From: Acidobacteriota bacterium
GTDB lineage: Bacteria > Acidobacteriota > Terriglobia > Terriglobales > Acidobacteriaceae
DNA: 8,266 bases
Assembly: GCA_021780095.1 (NCBI GenBank)
Contig: JAJXZK010000179.1
Coordinates: forward strand, 1 to 8,266
Reading direction: 5' to 3'
Positions 1-6,809 of this stretch are shown here, one piece after another. The position numbers and the translations under genes are program-made. Within the stretch, counting starts at the first letter, position 1. Each line of letters opens with the position of its first letter. The notes under the pieces were generated by a model. The model was not told where the DNA came from and did no database searches. It was given only the letters and a program-made list of their open reading frames with translations.

Positions 1-544
1 TGCCCGCGTTTTTCAGCTCCAGCAACGTCTCCTGCAGCAACTGCGTGTTCACCGGATCCAGGCCGGAGAAGGGCTCGTCCATAATGATGAGCGCAGGCTC
101 GTGCAGCAGCGTGGAGATGAATTGAATTTTCTGCTGCATGCCTTTGGATAACTCTTCTGTCTTCAGGTCGATCGCGTCCAGAATCTGCAATCGCTCGCAC
201 CACTGGCGAGCGCGCGATTTCGCAGTCGTCGCATCCAGTCCGTGCAATTGGCCGAGGAAGACAATCTGGTCGATCACTTTCATTTTTTTGTAAAGGCCGC
301 GCTCCTCCGGCAGGTAACCGACGCGGCTCAGGTTCTTGCGGGAGAAGGGCTGGCCGAACAGCGTCACCGTGCCGGAATCCGGCATGGTAATCCCGATCAT
401 CATGCGGATGGTGGAGGTTTTGCCTGCGCCATTCGGCCCGAGGAGGCCAAACATTTTGCCGGCCTCAATCTGGAGGCTCAGGGCATCGACGGCAACTTTG
501 GTGTCGTAGGTTTTCGATATTTGATTCAGTTCAACGAGGTTCAT
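1..544 (-). CDS. ABC transporter ATP-binding protein, NatA-like (partial, C-terminus beyond the left edge)
   Basis: Reading the minus strand from the ATG at 544-542 gives 181 open codons that leave the window at position 1. The protein starts MNLVELNQISKTYDTKVAVD. It has a complete Walker A (GPNGAGKT, residues 36-43), a variant signature motif LSKGMQQ (132-138), Walker B (LIIMDE, 152-157) and a D-loop SGLDP (160-164), in the right order and spacing for an ABC nucleotide-binding domain. The Q-loop region reads YLPEERGLY (77-85), with Glu where most ABC ATPases have Gln. This wording is typical of the NatA-type export ATPases that often carry a DUF4162 C-terminal extension. The protein should hydrolyse ATP on the cytoplasmic side to power a membrane permease, probably encoded further left. 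The substrate cannot be told. No good Shine-Dalgarno lies before the ATG. The C-terminal part, including the H-loop, is outside the window. Confidence 0.93.
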   Translation of the reverse strand, partial: MNLVELNQISKTYDTKVAVDALSLQIEAGKMFGLLGPNGAGKTSTIRMMIGITMPDSGTVTLFGQPFSRKNLSRVGYLPEERGLYKKMKVIDQIVFLGQLHGLDATTAKSRARQWCERLQILDAIDLKTEELSKGMQQKIQFISTLLHEPALIIMDEPFSGLDPVNTQLLQETLLELKNAG

Positions 545-567
545 GCGTGGCGCGGCTCGATCAGTTG

Positions 568-597
568 TTGGCAGTGTAGCAAAGGGAAATCTATAGC
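568..597 (+). promoter_or_regulatory. possible sigma70-type promoter toward recG
   Basis: TTGGCA (568-573, five of six consensus bases) is followed after 18 bases by TATAGC (592-597, four of six). It points toward recG, but would leave a leader of over 200 bases. This is a by-eye match in the divergent intergenic region; no equally good promoter was seen for the minus-strand ABC gene. Confidence 0.25.
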
Positions 598-782
598 GCG
601 GAAATCTGGTCTGAGTACGTGTCAGTCTCCGAGTCGCCGACCAGTCAAAAGTGAATGACGAGAACCGCTTGTGGGAAGTGATTGTGCTCCCGAGCCGCGG
701 GCGCGTTGGAAACTGGTCCACAGCTATCACATCTCTAGATCAGGGTCCAGCTTCAGGTCTGGCGGAATGCATGCAGCCATTC

Positions 783-800
783 GCGGGCTTCAGCCCCCGC
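783..800. repeat. REP-like GC-rich hairpin just upstream of recG
   Basis: GCGGGC (783-788), a TTCA loop (789-792) and GCCCCCGC (793-800) form an imperfect palindrome; the core GGGC-TTCA-GCCC pairs exactly and the outer bases pair if two C are bulged. It ends 18 bases before the chosen recG ATG and is not followed by a T-run, so it is not an obvious terminator. The form resembles short interspersed palindromes found between genes in many GC-rich genomes. Copy number elsewhere cannot be judged from this window. Confidence 0.4.
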
Positions 801-818
801 TGCTTGACGGCTGTTAGC

Positions 819-3113
819 ATGGAGATTGTGATTGCCCTCGACACTCCTATTCAATTTGTGAAAGGCGTCGGCCCGCGGGTGGCCGAAAAGCTGAAAGAAA
901 AAAACATCCTTGTCGTCGAGGACTTGTTGTATCACCTGCCCTTTCGCTATGAGGACCGCCTCAATCCGCGCGGGTTGAACGAACTGGTCCCCGGAGAAAT
1001 GGCCAGCGTCATTGCCGAGGTTCGCGGGACGGTTTTGTTGCGCACCAGGCGGATGCCGATTTTTGAAATGACGGTGGGACAGGGAACTTCCTCGCTGAAA
1101 TGCATGTGGTTCCACGGAACCTACCTCAAGGACAAATTCCAGCCGGGCCAGATGTTGGCGCTCTACGGCAAGGTGGAACCCTCGCGCAGCCGCGCCGGCG
1201 CGTTCAAAATGATCCAGCCGCAGATTGAGATTCTCCCTGGAGCAAATGATCCCGAGGAAACGCTGCTGGAAGTCGGCCGCATTGTTCCAGTATATGAATC
1301 GCTGGGCGGCGCGCAGCTGAGTTCTCGTTGGCTCCGGCGTGTCATTTATCGCCTGCTGGAGGACCTCGGCAACACGTTGCCGGAAACGCTTCCGGTGGAG
1401 TTGTGCGAGCGGATGCAGTTGCCGTCGCGAGCCGAGGCGTTGCGAGCGGCACATTTTCCGGCGGCCGGAACCGGGCTGCGACTGCTGCAGGCCGCCGCCA
1501 CGCCGGCCCATCAGCGGCTCATCTTTGAAGAGCTGTTTTTTCTGGAGTTGGGGCTGGAGCTGAAACGCCGGCGGATGCGGGAACGGCTGGGGCCGGCCTT
1601 CGCTGCCGATCTTCGCGTGCGCGAGGCGTTGAAGCAGGTGCTGCCGTTCCATCCCACCGCGGCGCAGAAACGCGTGCTTTCGGAGATCGTTCAGGACCTT
1701 CGCCAGGCGACGCCGATGCGCCGCTTGCTGCAAGGTGATGTTGGCTCCGGCAAAACCATCGTGGCGCTGCAGGCTGCCTTTATCGCCATTGAGAACGGCT
1801 ATCAGGCGGCCCTGATGGCTCCGACGGAAATTCTGGCGACGCAGCATTTTCTGGCGTCGCGACGTCTGCTGGAACGCTCGCAACGGCAGCCTCCGTATAA
1901 CGTAGTGCTGCTGACAGGGTCGCTGGACGAAGATCGCAAGCGTACGAATCGCGGCCGCATCGTGCGCGGTGAAGCGGACCTGGTGATCGGCACGCACGCG
2001 TTGATCGAGGAGAAGGTGGAATTCGCGAACCTTGGCCTGGTGGTGGTGGATGAGCAACATCGATTTGGAGTTATGCAGCGCTTTCGCCTGATGAAGAAAC
2101 CCAACGCCGCCGAGCCGCATGTGCTGGTGATGACGGCCACGCCGATTCCGCGCACGCTGGCGCTGACGCTGTATGGCGATCTGGACGTGAGCGTATTGAA
2201 CGAGCTGCCGCCGGGGCGCACGCCGATTGTGACGCGGCGGGTGGTGGATGAGCGAGCCGAGGAAGTATGGGGATTTATTCGCAAACAAGTGGAAGCGGGC
2301 CACCAGGCATACATTGTTTATCCGGTGATTGAAGGCAGCAAAGACGATCAGCCGGAACTTGACTTCGCGCACGATCCGGACACTGAGGTATCGGATCAGG
2401 CAGGCTCAGCGAAGACAGTCCCAAGAGGGAAGACGGCAGCGAAGAAAAAGTCAGGCGCAAAATCGCGGGCGAAAACCGAGTCGTTGTTCGAGAAGCCAGC
2501 ATTGAAATCCGCGGTGGCGATGTGTGAAGAACTACGCGCCACGCAGCTGGCCGGCTTGCGGCTGGGCCTGCTGCATGGGCGGCTGGGCGCGGAAGAAAAG
2601 GAAGTTGTCATGCGCCGATTTCAGCGTGGTGAATTAGACGTTCTGGTGGCGACCACCGTGATTGAAGTCGGCGTGGACGTGCCCAATGCCACGGTGATGG
2701 TGATCGAGCATGCGGAACGGTTTGGCCTGGCGCAACTGCATCAGCTGCGGGGTCGCGTCGGTCGCGGGGCGGCTCGCTCCTACTGCATTTTAATGACAGC
2801 GGGACGGGTGACGCCGCAAGCCGACGAGCGACTGGATGCGATGGTGCGCACGCAGGACGGGTTCGAGTTGGCAGAGCTGGATCTGATGTTGCGCGGTCCC
2901 GGAGAATTTTTTGGGACACGGCAGGCGGGCCTGCCAGATTTTCGCGTCGCCAATCTGCTGCGAGATCGAAAGTTGCTGGAACTGGCACGTGAGGAGGCCG
3001 CTCGGTTCGTGGAGAGCGGCGAGAAAGAAATGTCACGCACGTCGGTGGAGATTGTGTGGGCGCATCTGAAAGCCCACTGGCAGCGGCATTATGGTTTGGT
3101 GGAAGCGGGCTGA
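819..3113 (+). CDS. recG: ATP-dependent DNA helicase RecG
   Basis: This encodes a 764-residue superfamily 2 helicase that remodels stalled replication forks and Holliday junctions in the cytoplasm. The N-terminal part has the helix-hairpin-helix-like KGVGPRVAEKL (residues 15-25) and an OB-fold wedge domain (about 62-120). The motor shows Walker A GDVGSGKT (306-313), DEQH box (411-414), motif III TATPIPRT (439-446), ATTVIEVGVDVPNA (611-624) and motif VI QLRGRVGRG (642-650). The C-terminal LRGPGEFFGTRQAG (691-704) is the RecG TRG element. The frame is open back to 651, but the extra 56 codons do not resemble RecG and contain a palindrome; the ATG at 819 puts the conserved LDTPIQFVKGVGP at the start, as in the family. 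No strong Shine-Dalgarno precedes it. It is longer than E. coli RecG (693 residues), mainly through a hydrophilic, Lys/Ala-rich insert at about 507-556. The next gene, acpS, follows after 72 bases on the same strand. Confidence 0.97.
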   Translation: MEIVIALDTPIQFVKGVGPRVAEKLKEKNILVVEDLLYHLPFRYEDRLNPRGLNELVPGEMASVIAEVRGTVLLRTRRMPIFEMTVGQGTSSLKCMWFHGTYLKDKFQPGQMLALYGKVEPSRSRAGAFKMIQPQIEILPGANDPEETLLEVGRIVPVYESLGGAQLSSRWLRRVIYRLLEDLGNTLPETLPVELCERMQLPSRAEALRAAHFPAAGTGLRLLQAAATPAHQRLIFEELFFLELGLELKRRRMRERLGPAFAADLRVREALKQVLPFHPTAAQKRVLSEIVQDLRQATPMRRLLQGDVGSGKTIVALQAAFIAIENGYQAALMAPTEILATQHFLASRRLLERSQRQPPYNVVLLTGSLDEDRKRTNRGRIVRGEADLVIGTHALIEEKVEFANLGLVVVDEQHRFGVMQRFRLMKKPNAAEPHVLVMTATPIPRTLALTLYGDLDVSVLNELPPGRTPIVTRRVVDERAEEVWGFIRKQVEAGHQAYIVYPVIEGSKDDQPELDFAHDPDTEVSDQAGSAKTVPRGKTAAKKKSGAKSRAKTESLFEKPALKSAVAMCEELRATQLAGLRLGLLHGRLGAEEKEVVMRRFQRGELDVLVATTVIEVGVDVPNATVMVIEHAERFGLAQLHQLRGRVGRGAARSYCILMTAGRVTPQADERLDAMVRTQDGFELAELDLMLRGPGEFFGTRQAGLPDFRVANLLRDRKLLELAREEAARFVESGEKEMSRTSVEIVWAHLKAHWQRHYGLVEAG

Positions 3114-3185
3114 GTCAGATCTATCGACCCCAGCAAACCGCTCTCGCGGCTACGTGCGACTGCGACAGTGTGATACCGTGCAGCC

Positions 3186-3563
3186 ATGATTGTTGGCAGC
3201 GGCGTGGACATGATTGAGATTGCGCGCATTGCGGACGCGCTGGCGCGTTATGGAGACCGATTCTGCCAGCGCATCTATCTGCCCGGGGAAATTCGCTATT
3301 GCCGCAGCAAGAAAAATGGAGCGGAGAGCTTTGCCGCGCGTTTCGCCGCCAAGGAGGCAGCCGCCAAAGCGCTTGGTACAGGGATTCATTTCGGTGTCTC
3401 CTGGCGCGATATTGAAGTGGTTCGAGCGTCGAACGGACGACCGACTCTGATGTTCCACGGGCATGCAGAGGCCATTGCCCGCAAGCTTGGAGTCCGCAAT
3501 GCTGTCATTTCGCTGACCCATTCCCGCACCTACGCCTTGGCCCAGGTGCTATTAGAAGACTGA
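3186..3563 (+). CDS. acpS: holo-[acyl-carrier-protein] synthase AcpS
   Basis: The 125-residue product has normal AcpS length. AcpS transfers the 4'-phosphopantetheine arm of coenzyme A to a serine of acyl carrier protein, which activates ACP for fatty-acid synthesis in the cytoplasm. The start MIVGSGVDMIEI carries the Mg-binding Asp (D8), and the family signature RFAAKEAAAKALGTG (52-66) carries the second acidic ligand (E57). The C-terminal SLTHS (109-113) is also typical. The ATG at 3186 places D8 where the family has it (D9 in E. coli). The ribosome binding site is weak. The gene begins 72 bases after recG; no terminator is visible between them, so co-transcription is possible but unproven. 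A weak 6-bp inverted repeat (GCAGTT 3565-3570, AACTGC 3593-3598) lies after the stop and has no T-run. Confidence 0.96.
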   Translation: MIVGSGVDMIEIARIADALARYGDRFCQRIYLPGEIRYCRSKKNGAESFAARFAAKEAAAKALGTGIHFGVSWRDIEVVRASNGRPTLMFHGHAEAIARKLGVRNAVISLTHSRTYALAQVLLED

Positions 3564-3777
3564 AGCAGTTTGCACCTGCGATCCCTCTAAACAACTGCAT
3601 CCCCGGCACAAAAAATAGAGCATGGGCGGGATTTTCGCAGCCGGCAATAAAAAATCGCATCTATATCGAAGATTGGCTGTTCTGCGGGCATCCGGAAGTG
3701 TGGAGTCCTCTGCTATGCTCGACTGTATTCAGTCTCGAGGCGATTGCATCCTGCCTACCGGTCGACCCGCTCTAACC

Positions 3778-3790
3778 AGGAGAAGCTGTG
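3778..3790 (+). promoter_or_regulatory. ribosome binding site that fixes the GTG start of the MCE gene
   Basis: AGGAG (3778-3782) sits five bases before GTG at 3788. It is the clearest Shine-Dalgarno in the first half of the window and supports a GTG start that places a short cytoplasmic tail ahead of the membrane anchor. The rest of the 3564-3787 gap shows no convincing promoter or gene; the open frame starting at 3622 resembles no known protein. Confidence 0.75.
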
Positions 3791-4864
3791 CCAAATCAGC
3801 ACGAGGTTCGTTGGTCACAATTGAAGGTGGGCGTCCTGGTGATTGTCGCACTTGCAGCGCTCTCGCTCCTGATTTCCCTGATGTCGGGTAGTTCGGGCGG
3901 AATCTTCAGTCGCCGCATCGTCGTGCACTCTTTCTTTGAAAATGCTTCCGGACTGAAGCCGGGTGCGCCGGTGAACCTGCAAGGCGTGACGATCGGCTCC
4001 GTCAAGAAGATCATCATTGTTCCGGGGCGGAATCGAACGCCCGTCGAGGTGATCATGAGCCTCGGCCTGAACTATAAAGCCGCGCTCCACACCGACACCT
4101 CCGCTTCGCTGGCTACGGCTGGCGTGCTGGGGGACACATTTGTCGATCTGGACAGCGCTCACGCCACCGGACCTCCGTTGAATAATGGCGATGAAGTTCC
4201 CGTGGTACAGACGCCGAGCCTGTCGGATGTGATCATGTCGGGCCAGAACACCATCAATCAAGTGAATGTGATTCTGGCGAAATTGAATACGATGGTCGAT
4301 GCCCTGGGCGCCAGCAAGGGCTCTCTGGGCTTGTTTATCAACAATCCTGACCTCTACAAGCACGCGGTCGCGAGTCTCACCCAGTTGCAGGGGACCATCA
4401 CCCAGATCAACCATGGCAAAGGCACGCTCGGCAAATTGGTGGCGGATGATGAGCTCTACGAACGCGCCAATGATACCGTCACGCGGCTGCAGGGCATTGT
4501 GAATGAAATTGACGCCGGCAAAGGCACGGTGGGCAAGCTGATGAAAGACGATACCCTCTACAACAACGTGAACCAGTCCGCCGCCAAAGCCAACCGGCTG
4601 ATGACTCAGATTGACGAGGGCAAAGGCACGCTGGGGCTGATGGCGAGGGATGAAGCCTTCCGCAACAAGGTCAGCCGCACTGTGTCCGATCTGCAATCCA
4701 TCTTGCATCGTGCGGACGCGGGCGAGGGAACCGTGGGCAAGCTGCTGCACGATCCATCGCTCTATAACAACAGCGATCAAGCCGTGGTGGAGATGCGGAA
4801 ACTGCTTGCAGCTTTGCGCGCCAACCCCAAGAAATACCTCGTCATCCGACTGCACATCTTCTAA
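3788..4864 (+). CDS. MlaD/MCE-family lipid transport protein with five C-terminal 34-residue repeats
   Basis: The 358-residue product has a short N-terminal tail, a single membrane segment (about residues 12-32, KVGVLVIVALAAL and on) and an MCE domain (about 42-142), recognised by FFENASGLKPGAPVNLQGV, GSVKKI and the late TAGVLGDTFVDLD. MCE proteins form rings that carry phospholipids or other hydrophobic molecules across the periplasm, usually with an MlaE-type permease and MlaF-type ATPase; neither is next to this gene. The C-terminal half is five repeats of exactly 34 residues, starting near 176, 210, 244, 278 and 312, each with a GKGTLGKL-like turn, an acidic D-x-x-LY segment and a predicted amphipathic helix. 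The protein ends NPKKYLVIRLHIF, a closing motif common in repeat-bearing MCE proteins. It is probably anchored in the inner membrane and faces the periplasm. The lipid carried is unknown. Confidence 0.9.
   Translation: MPNQHEVRWSQLKVGVLVIVALAALSLLISLMSGSSGGIFSRRIVVHSFFENASGLKPGAPVNLQGVTIGSVKKIIIVPGRNRTPVEVIMSLGLNYKAALHTDTSASLATAGVLGDTFVDLDSAHATGPPLNNGDEVPVVQTPSLSDVIMSGQNTINQVNVILAKLNTMVDALGASKGSLGLFINNPDLYKHAVASLTQLQGTITQINHGKGTLGKLVADDELYERANDTVTRLQGIVNEIDAGKGTVGKLMKDDTLYNNVNQSAAKANRLMTQIDEGKGTLGLMARDEAFRNKVSRTVSDLQSILHRADAGEGTVGKLLHDPSLYNNSDQAVVEMRKLLAALRANPKKYLVIRLHIF
4313..4822 (+). repeat. five in-frame 102-base repeats in the MCE gene
   Basis: Units run 4313-4414, 4415-4516, 4517-4618, 4619-4720 and 4721-4822. 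Each begins with a Gly-rich turn: SKGSLG, GKGTLG, GKGTVG, GKGTLG and GEGTVG. The phase is exact, with no insertion or deletion between units. At DNA level the GGCAAAGGCACG start is shared by units 2-4, while the rest of each unit has diverged, so the array is old rather than a recent slippage product. Confidence 0.85.
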
Positions 4865-5222
4865 AGTGCGCGCTTCGCCGGCGGAAACCGCGGCGCGTTC
4901 ACGAGCCATGCATCCGCTCCCGTGCGTTATGCGCCACTCCGGGGAACCCTCGTTTGGGTTGCAACCGCCAGCCCGCTCGCTGACCTCCGCTCGTCGTCAC
5001 GTCAAAAAAATGCACCCCATCCAATCACACAAGGCATGGTGGATGGTTCGCCGTAAGCCCCGCGGACCCCTGCCAGGCTGCGTGAGCAATTGTTTTAAAG
5101 TTGGGCTCGGCTGGCACAAATACGCCGAGGCTTTTACAATTGGAGAGCAAGCAATCCAGATATAAATTCTGCGTTGGCAGTCCTCTGCGTCGCACCCAAG
5201 ACCAAGAGGTTGAAGGATACAC
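4865..5222. other. 358-base intergenic region between the MCE gene and the first lipoprotein gene
   Basis: No gene is recognised here; an open frame crossing 4650-5165 is an out-of-frame shadow of the MCE gene that runs on. A GC-rich hairpin follows the MCE stop: CGCC(G)GCGG at 4876-4884, loop AAA, CCGCGGCG at 4888-4895. It lacks a T-run, so it is only a weak terminator candidate. The right half carries the promoter candidate and leader of the downstream lipoprotein gene. Confidence 0.6.
5111..5140 (+). promoter_or_regulatory. candidate promoter of the first lipoprotein gene
   Basis: TACAAT (5135-5140, five of six bases of the -10 consensus) lies in the string GCTTTTACAAT (5130-5140). CTGGCA (5111-5116) is a partial -35 at 18 bases spacing. 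The same 11-base string recurs at almost the same distance before the paralogous gene at 6810, which strengthens the case. A 6-bp inverted repeat (CTCGGC 5106-5111, GCCGAG 5124-5129) overlaps the -35 and spacer and could be an operator. Confidence 0.5.
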
Positions 5223-6557
5223 ATGAAGTTTTGGAAGTATAGCCGTGTCGCTCTGGCTTTGATTGGTTCAGTGGTTCTGGGGCTGAGCATCACTTGCTGC
5301 GGCGTCTACACCACCGGTTACATGTACGTGACTGGGGCGCAGTTCAATCAGATTGGCGCATACAAGATTGACCACGACTTTGGTTACTTGACGCCGGTGA
5401 CAGGCTCGCCGTTTGGGAATGCCGGCGGCACACCGGTTCAGGAAGCGATCATTCCGGGTGGGCGCTTTCTGGCAGTCGTAAGCCAGGGAACGCCGGGAGT
5501 CGCCGGAACCGGCAGCGTATCCATCTATTCGATTGGCGGCGGCGGCGTGATCGCGTTTCAGCACAGCTATTTCACTTCCGGCATCAATCCCGTGGCCATC
5601 GGACTGGCTCCTGCGGGGAATTACCTCTATGTCCTCGACCAGATGGCCCCGCCGGATGTCGTGGGCGGCGTCGACCAGAATGCCGGTCGCGGCGATGTTA
5701 CGGTGTTTGCCATCGACGGCAGCAGCGGCAAGCTGACGTTGATCACCAACCAGAACACGTTCAACACCAACGGTACGCAGCTGCCCTATTTCACTGTGAA
5801 CTACAACCCTGTGCAGCTGGTCACCGCCAGTGGCTTCCTTTACGTTCTAGACCAGGCGTACAACCCCAATCTGGCGAAGCCCCCGGCCGCCTGCGTGAAC
5901 GCGCCGCCGACCTCAGCCTGCGTGACGCCGGACGTTTTCCTGTACGCGATCAATACTTCAAACGGACAATTGACGTTGACCCAGAATGCGCCGCTGACGC
6001 TGGGCATGCCGCCCGGCGCCGCGAGCACCATCGCGCTGGCGGCGGGTGGCAAATACGTCTACATCACGGATAACGGTACTCAGCCTAACGGCCAGGTGCA
6101 GGGCTCCGGCCGAATTCTGCCTTTCACGATCGGCAGTGGCGGCGTGCTGCAGAGCCTGGTGGGCGGACCGACCAATAACATCGCGAACGTGAGCTATCCG
6201 GACGCCGTCATATCGAACTCCAACGCTCAGTTTTTGTATGTGGCGAACTATGGCCCAAGTTCAATTTTTCAGCCAAACAGCGCGATATCCGCCTTTACGA
6301 TCAGTACCGCGAATGGGCAGTTGCAACAGTTGCCCGTTTCTTCTGGTAGCAACCCGTTCCAGACGGGATCGGGACCACTCTGGATGGTGATTGATCCGAC
6401 CAACCAGTACCTGTATACCGCCGATCACAATAGCAATACGGTCACCGGACATATTATGGGCGCGACAAACGGCCAATTGTCCAACATGTTCAAAGGCACT
6501 ACGTTCCCTACCGTTGGGCAGCCCACCTTTGCGGTGGTATCAGGTCGTACGTACTAA
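5223..6557 (+). CDS. lipoprotein with seven-bladed YVTN/lactonase-like beta-propeller (copy 1)
   Basis: The product has 444 residues. The ATG has AAGGA (5213-5217) five bases upstream. A charged start (MKFWKYSR), hydrophobic core (9-22) and LSITCC (21-26) form a probable lipoprotein signal; by alignment with the next gene, Cys26 would be lipidated, which leaves an unusual Cys at -1. The mature part shows seven blade-core strands: YMYVTG (33-38), FLAVVS (82-87), YLYVLD (134-139), FLYVLD (205-210), YVYITD (278-283), FLYVAN (337-342) and YLYTAD (396-401). This matches the lactonase/YVTN propeller families (Pfam PF10282-like). A true lactonase activity is not shown; many such proteins have unknown roles. 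An extended Pro/Asn-rich loop after the fourth strand (about 211-236) holds two Cys (224, 233). It is a paralogue of the gene at 6810, has its own promoter candidate, and is closed by a terminator at 6580-6603. Probably membrane-anchored in the periplasm or at the cell surface. Confidence 0.87.
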   Translation: MKFWKYSRVALALIGSVVLGLSITCCGVYTTGYMYVTGAQFNQIGAYKIDHDFGYLTPVTGSPFGNAGGTPVQEAIIPGGRFLAVVSQGTPGVAGTGSVSIYSIGGGGVIAFQHSYFTSGINPVAIGLAPAGNYLYVLDQMAPPDVVGGVDQNAGRGDVTVFAIDGSSGKLTLITNQNTFNTNGTQLPYFTVNYNPVQLVTASGFLYVLDQAYNPNLAKPPAACVNAPPTSACVTPDVFLYAINTSNGQLTLTQNAPLTLGMPPGAASTIALAAGGKYVYITDNGTQPNGQVQGSGRILPFTIGSGGVLQSLVGGPTNNIANVSYPDAVISNSNAQFLYVANYGPSSIFQPNSAISAFTISTANGQLQQLPVSSGSNPFQTGSGPLWMVIDPTNQYLYTADHNSNTVTGHIMGATNGQLSNMFKGTTFPTVGQPTFAVVSGRTY

Positions 6558-6579
6558 CAGATGCATGAAGGATTTTTTG

Positions 6580-6603
6580 GGGCCTCTGTGAGGGAGGCCC
6601 TTT
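6580..6603 (+). terminator. rho-independent-type terminator after lipoprotein copy 1
   Basis: GGGCCTC (6580-6586), a 7-base loop and GAGGCCC (6594-6600) form a perfect 7-bp GC-rich stem followed by TTT. A T6 run (6573-6578) precedes the stem, so it could also work on the opposite strand. It starts 23 bases after the stop codon at 6557. The short T-tract lowers certainty. Confidence 0.7.
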
Positions 6604-6717
6604 CCGCTTCTCTCGATGGAGAATCCAACGGTTGCGATTGTCGACACTCTGCCGGGAGAAAGTGGTTCGCAATAGGCCGCCAATTTCCGGCGGAGCGCTA
6701 GCAGAAAGCCGCTTGGC

Positions 6718-6728
6718 GCTTTTACAAT
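6718..6728 (+). promoter_or_regulatory. candidate promoter element of the second lipoprotein gene
   Basis: GCTTTTACAAT is identical to the element before copy 1, with TACAAT at 6723-6728 as the likely -10. It ends 82 bases before the ATG at 6810, against 83 bases for copy 1. No clear -35 is seen; AGCGC (6694-6698) and GCGCT (6716-6720) form an inverted repeat just upstream. The rest of the 6604-6809 gap shows no gene. Confidence 0.45.
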
Positions 6729-6809
6729 ACAAACGGGAACAACCCTACAAGGTATAAGCAAGGAATCTACCCTCGTTGCTGCATCCAAAGCCGGGGACAA
6801 AGGAATCGC

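Noticed and set aside
242..658. Plus-strand open frame of 138 codons at the left end
   Set aside because: It is antisense to the ABC ATPase, whose Walker A, signature and Walker B motifs are intact.
651..818. In-frame upstream extension of recG by 56 codons
   Set aside because: The extra residues do not resemble RecG, include a palindrome, and the family start fits the ATG at 819.
753..2372. Long open frame of 539 codons on the minus strand
   Set aside because: It is antisense to recG, is rich in Arg, His and Gln as expected of a shadow in GC-rich coding DNA, and has no recognisable domain.
3622..3891. 89-codon plus-strand frame between acpS and the MCE gene
   Set aside because: It overlaps the MCE start in another frame, has no Shine-Dalgarno and resembles no known protein.
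4313..4822. CRISPR-like or tandem DNA repeat
   Set aside because: The 102-base period is a protein repeat within an intact reading frame; there are no spacers and the DNA has diverged between units.
3815..4909. Minus-strand open frame of 364 codons
   Set aside because: It mirrors the MCE gene, including its 34-residue periodicity, and has no independent support.
5112..5140. Sigma54-type promoter suggested by TGGCAC
   Set aside because: The matching GC element at the -12 position with correct spacing is missing; a sigma70-like -10 fits better.
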